This document shows, piece by piece, positions 62,971 to 64,000 of a DNA stretch of 64,000 nt. The DNA is taken from contig JAJEAD010000087.1 of assembly GCA_022824305.1 (NCBI GenBank), positions 1 to 64,000 on the forward strand. Reading direction: 5' to 3'. Position 1 is the first letter of the stretch. Every line of letters begins with the position of its first letter. The stretch comes from Gammaproteobacteria bacterium (GTDB taxonomy: Bacteria; Pseudomonadota; Gammaproteobacteria; HK1). The notes under the pieces are model-generated. The model ran no database searches. It was not told the origin of the DNA and saw only the letters and a program-made list of their open reading frames with translations. Position numbers and translations under genes: made by a program.

Positions 62971-63633
62971 ATGAGCAGATCGAGCGCAGGCCCGGTTCTC
63001 TCGCGGAGCGGGGCACCGCCGGCGGCGCTGGATGCGCTCCTGCGCTGCCGCGACCTGTGGCGCATGGGCGCGCTGCCCCGCTCCGCGGCGCCGGGACTCT
63101 CCACCGGTTTTGCGGCGCTCGATGAGCGATTGCCGGATCGCGGCTGGCCCGTCGGCGCCCTCTCGGAGGTGCTCGTTCGCGCCTTCGCTTCCTGTGAGCT
63201 CGCTCTGGTGATGCCCGCGCTCGCCGCGCTCACCCGGGCGGGACGCGAGGTGGCCCTGGTCGGGCCGGCGGAGCTGCCCTACGCCCCCGGCCTCGCGGAG
63301 CGCGGAGTGGATCTCGAAAGGCTCCTGGTGATGCGAGGCGCTTCCGGCGAGGAGCAGGCCTGGGCGGCGGAGCAGTCTCTTCGCTCGGGGGCCTGCGCGG
63401 CGGTGGCGTTGTGGTCGCGCCGGCTCGACGTGCGCGCGGTGCGACGCCTGCAGCTCGCGGCGCAGCAGGGCGGCGCCTGCGGCTGGCTGTTTCGCCCCCT
63501 CGGCGCGTCGGCGGCACCTTCGCCCGCAGCGCTGCGCCTCTCGGTCGGACCGAGCCCCCGGGGGATGCGGGTCGAAGTGCGCAAGTGCCGGGGCGGACAT
63601 TCCGGCTCCGTCTTCGAGCTGACCTTCGAATGA
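62971..63633 (+). CDS. imuA: translesion-synthesis protein ImuA
   Basis: This 220-residue protein is ImuA-like, a RecA-related scaffold for the ImuB-DnaE2 mutasome. It has LSTGFAALDERLPDRGWPVGALSEVL (residues about 43-68) in place of a clear Walker A. The short length fits the family. It lies 145 bases after lexA with no separate LexA box, so it is probably expressed from the lexA promoter. The stop overlaps the next gene start (ATGA). Confidence 0.85.
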   Translation: MSRSSAGPVLSRSGAPPAALDALLRCRDLWRMGALPRSAAPGLSTGFAALDERLPDRGWPVGALSEVLVRAFASCELALVMPALAALTRAGREVALVGPAELPYAPGLAERGVDLERLLVMRGASGEEQAWAAEQSLRSGACAAVALWSRRLDVRAVRRLQLAAQQGGACGWLFRPLGASAAPSPAALRLSVGPSPRGMRVEVRKCRGGHSGSVFELTFE

Positions 63634-64000
63634 AGAGCGCGCTCTGTCTCCGCCCCGCCGTCTCGCGTCCGGAGCGAGACGATCCCCCGCCGGCTCCGCC
63701 TCGGCCCGCCTCCCTTCCGTCGCGCCTGTGGATGGGCCTCTACTTCCCTCGCTTGCCTCTGGAGGCATTGGGCCGGGATGCCGGCGCCGCGAGCGCACCG
63801 CCGCTCGCGGTGGCCTCCGAGGAGGGTGCGCGTTCCTCGCTGCTGGCGGTGAACGAGGGGGCTCGCTCGGCGGGCATCCGTCCCGGAATGGGGCTCGACG
63901 CCGCCTGCGCGCGCGCCCCCCGCCTCGAGGTGCGAGGGCGCGACCCCGTCCTCGAGAGGGCGGCGCTTCAAAAGCTCGCGATCTGGGCCGGACGTTTCAC
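63630..64000 (+). CDS. imuB: ImuB-like Y-family polymerase homologue, cut by window end
   Basis: The first 123 residues are visible. After an Arg/Pro-rich leader (about 1-32) the sequence WMGLYFPRLPLEAL begins a Y-family polymerase palm-like region, followed by LLAVNEGARSAGIRPGMGLDAACARAP, typical of ImuB. The catalytic acidic residue usual in DinB is replaced by the L-Y-F-P-R context, as in inactive ImuB. The ATGA overlap with imuA marks the start. The rest, and probably dnaE2, lie beyond the window. Confidence 0.85.
   Translation, partial: MKSALCLRPAVSRPERDDPPPAPPRPASLPSRLWMGLYFPRLPLEALGRDAGAASAPPLAVASEEGARSSLLAVNEGARSAGIRPGMGLDAACARAPRLEVRGRDPVLERAALQKLAIWAGRF

Noticed and set aside
60504-63233. 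A 2.7-kb minus-strand open frame opposite the propeller gene, lexA and part of imuA
   Set aside because: High-GC antisense shadow without motifs; the plus-strand genes are clear.
1-64000. CRISPR arrays, tRNA/rRNA genes, insertion sequences or prophage genes
   Set aside because: None seen by eye: no regularly spaced repeats, no cloverleaf-like sequence, no transposase or integrase motifs.

Overview
The window is a high-GC, gene-dense stretch of a proteobacterial chromosome. The best lineage clue is the block trxA, rho, rhlB (rhlB divergent from trxA, rho distal), followed by a small LptM-type lipoprotein and lysA, which is a gammaproteobacterial arrangement. A perfect CTGT-N8-ACAG LexA box before lexA agrees. 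An aprM-aprB-aprA locus directly downstream of rho points to a sulfur-oxidising gammaproteobacterium. The density of TauD, PhyH, CoA-transferase, LLM and TTT-transporter genes resembles uncultured marine or host-associated sulfur oxidisers. Lineage and habitat are inferences, not something the sequence proves.

Layout. 1-7170: a TTT transporter (tctB, tctA), a GntR regulator and a formyl-CoA module (ThDP enzyme, formyl-CoA transferase, and a formyltransferase like the hydrolase domain of 10-formyl-THF dehydrogenase). 7171-7683: a convergent gap packed with TGCA-centred motifs. 7684-18000: catabolic genes, namely a TauD dioxygenase, fumC, an orphan membrane-fusion protein, a two-subunit sulfolactate sulfo-lyase (suyA, suyB), an iodotyrosine-deiodinase-like flavoprotein, a DUF3604 PHP protein and a luciferase-like monooxygenase. 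18022-21158: aprMBA. 21184-28042: rho, a TPR protein, trxA, rhlB, lptM, lysA. 28135-32458: a PP-loop/TusA sulfur-transfer pair, a CDF transporter and glnA. 32580-46676: fused trpEG, a double-length ABC exporter and assorted genes, including dps, a sirtuin, a lone AbiEi antitoxin and a PhyH oxygenase. 46830-52894: a minus-strand run of rpe, djlA, a periplasmic-binding-fold protein, a CNP1-like protein and two TPR fusion enzymes (sulfotransferase, 2OG-oxygenase-like). 53398-62153: a tightly packed plus-strand cluster. 62170-64000: an SOS mutagenesis cassette, lexA-imuA-imuB, cut by the window end.

Two themes stand out. First, sulfur: SuyAB should release sulfite from sulfolactate, TauD-type enzymes can release sulfite from sulfonates, and AprMBA can oxidise sulfite to APS, so organosulfonates could feed sulfite oxidation; the PP-loop/TusA pair adds a sulfur-relay component. 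Second, the 53.4-62.2 kb cluster: a glycine-zipper small peptide, a two-TM protein, an acyl carrier protein, a ketoacyl synthase, a type I secretion ABC ATPase with a cysteine-less C39-like domain, its HlyD adaptor, a GNAT acyltransferase, a DUF2927 protein and an OPRT-like domain fused to a beta-propeller. It looks like a dedicated make-acylate-export system for a small peptide and is my best candidate for an undescribed system.

Starts were chosen from family alignment and Shine-Dalgarno spacing by eye; no database search was possible. I saw no tRNA, rRNA, CRISPR array or insertion sequence.
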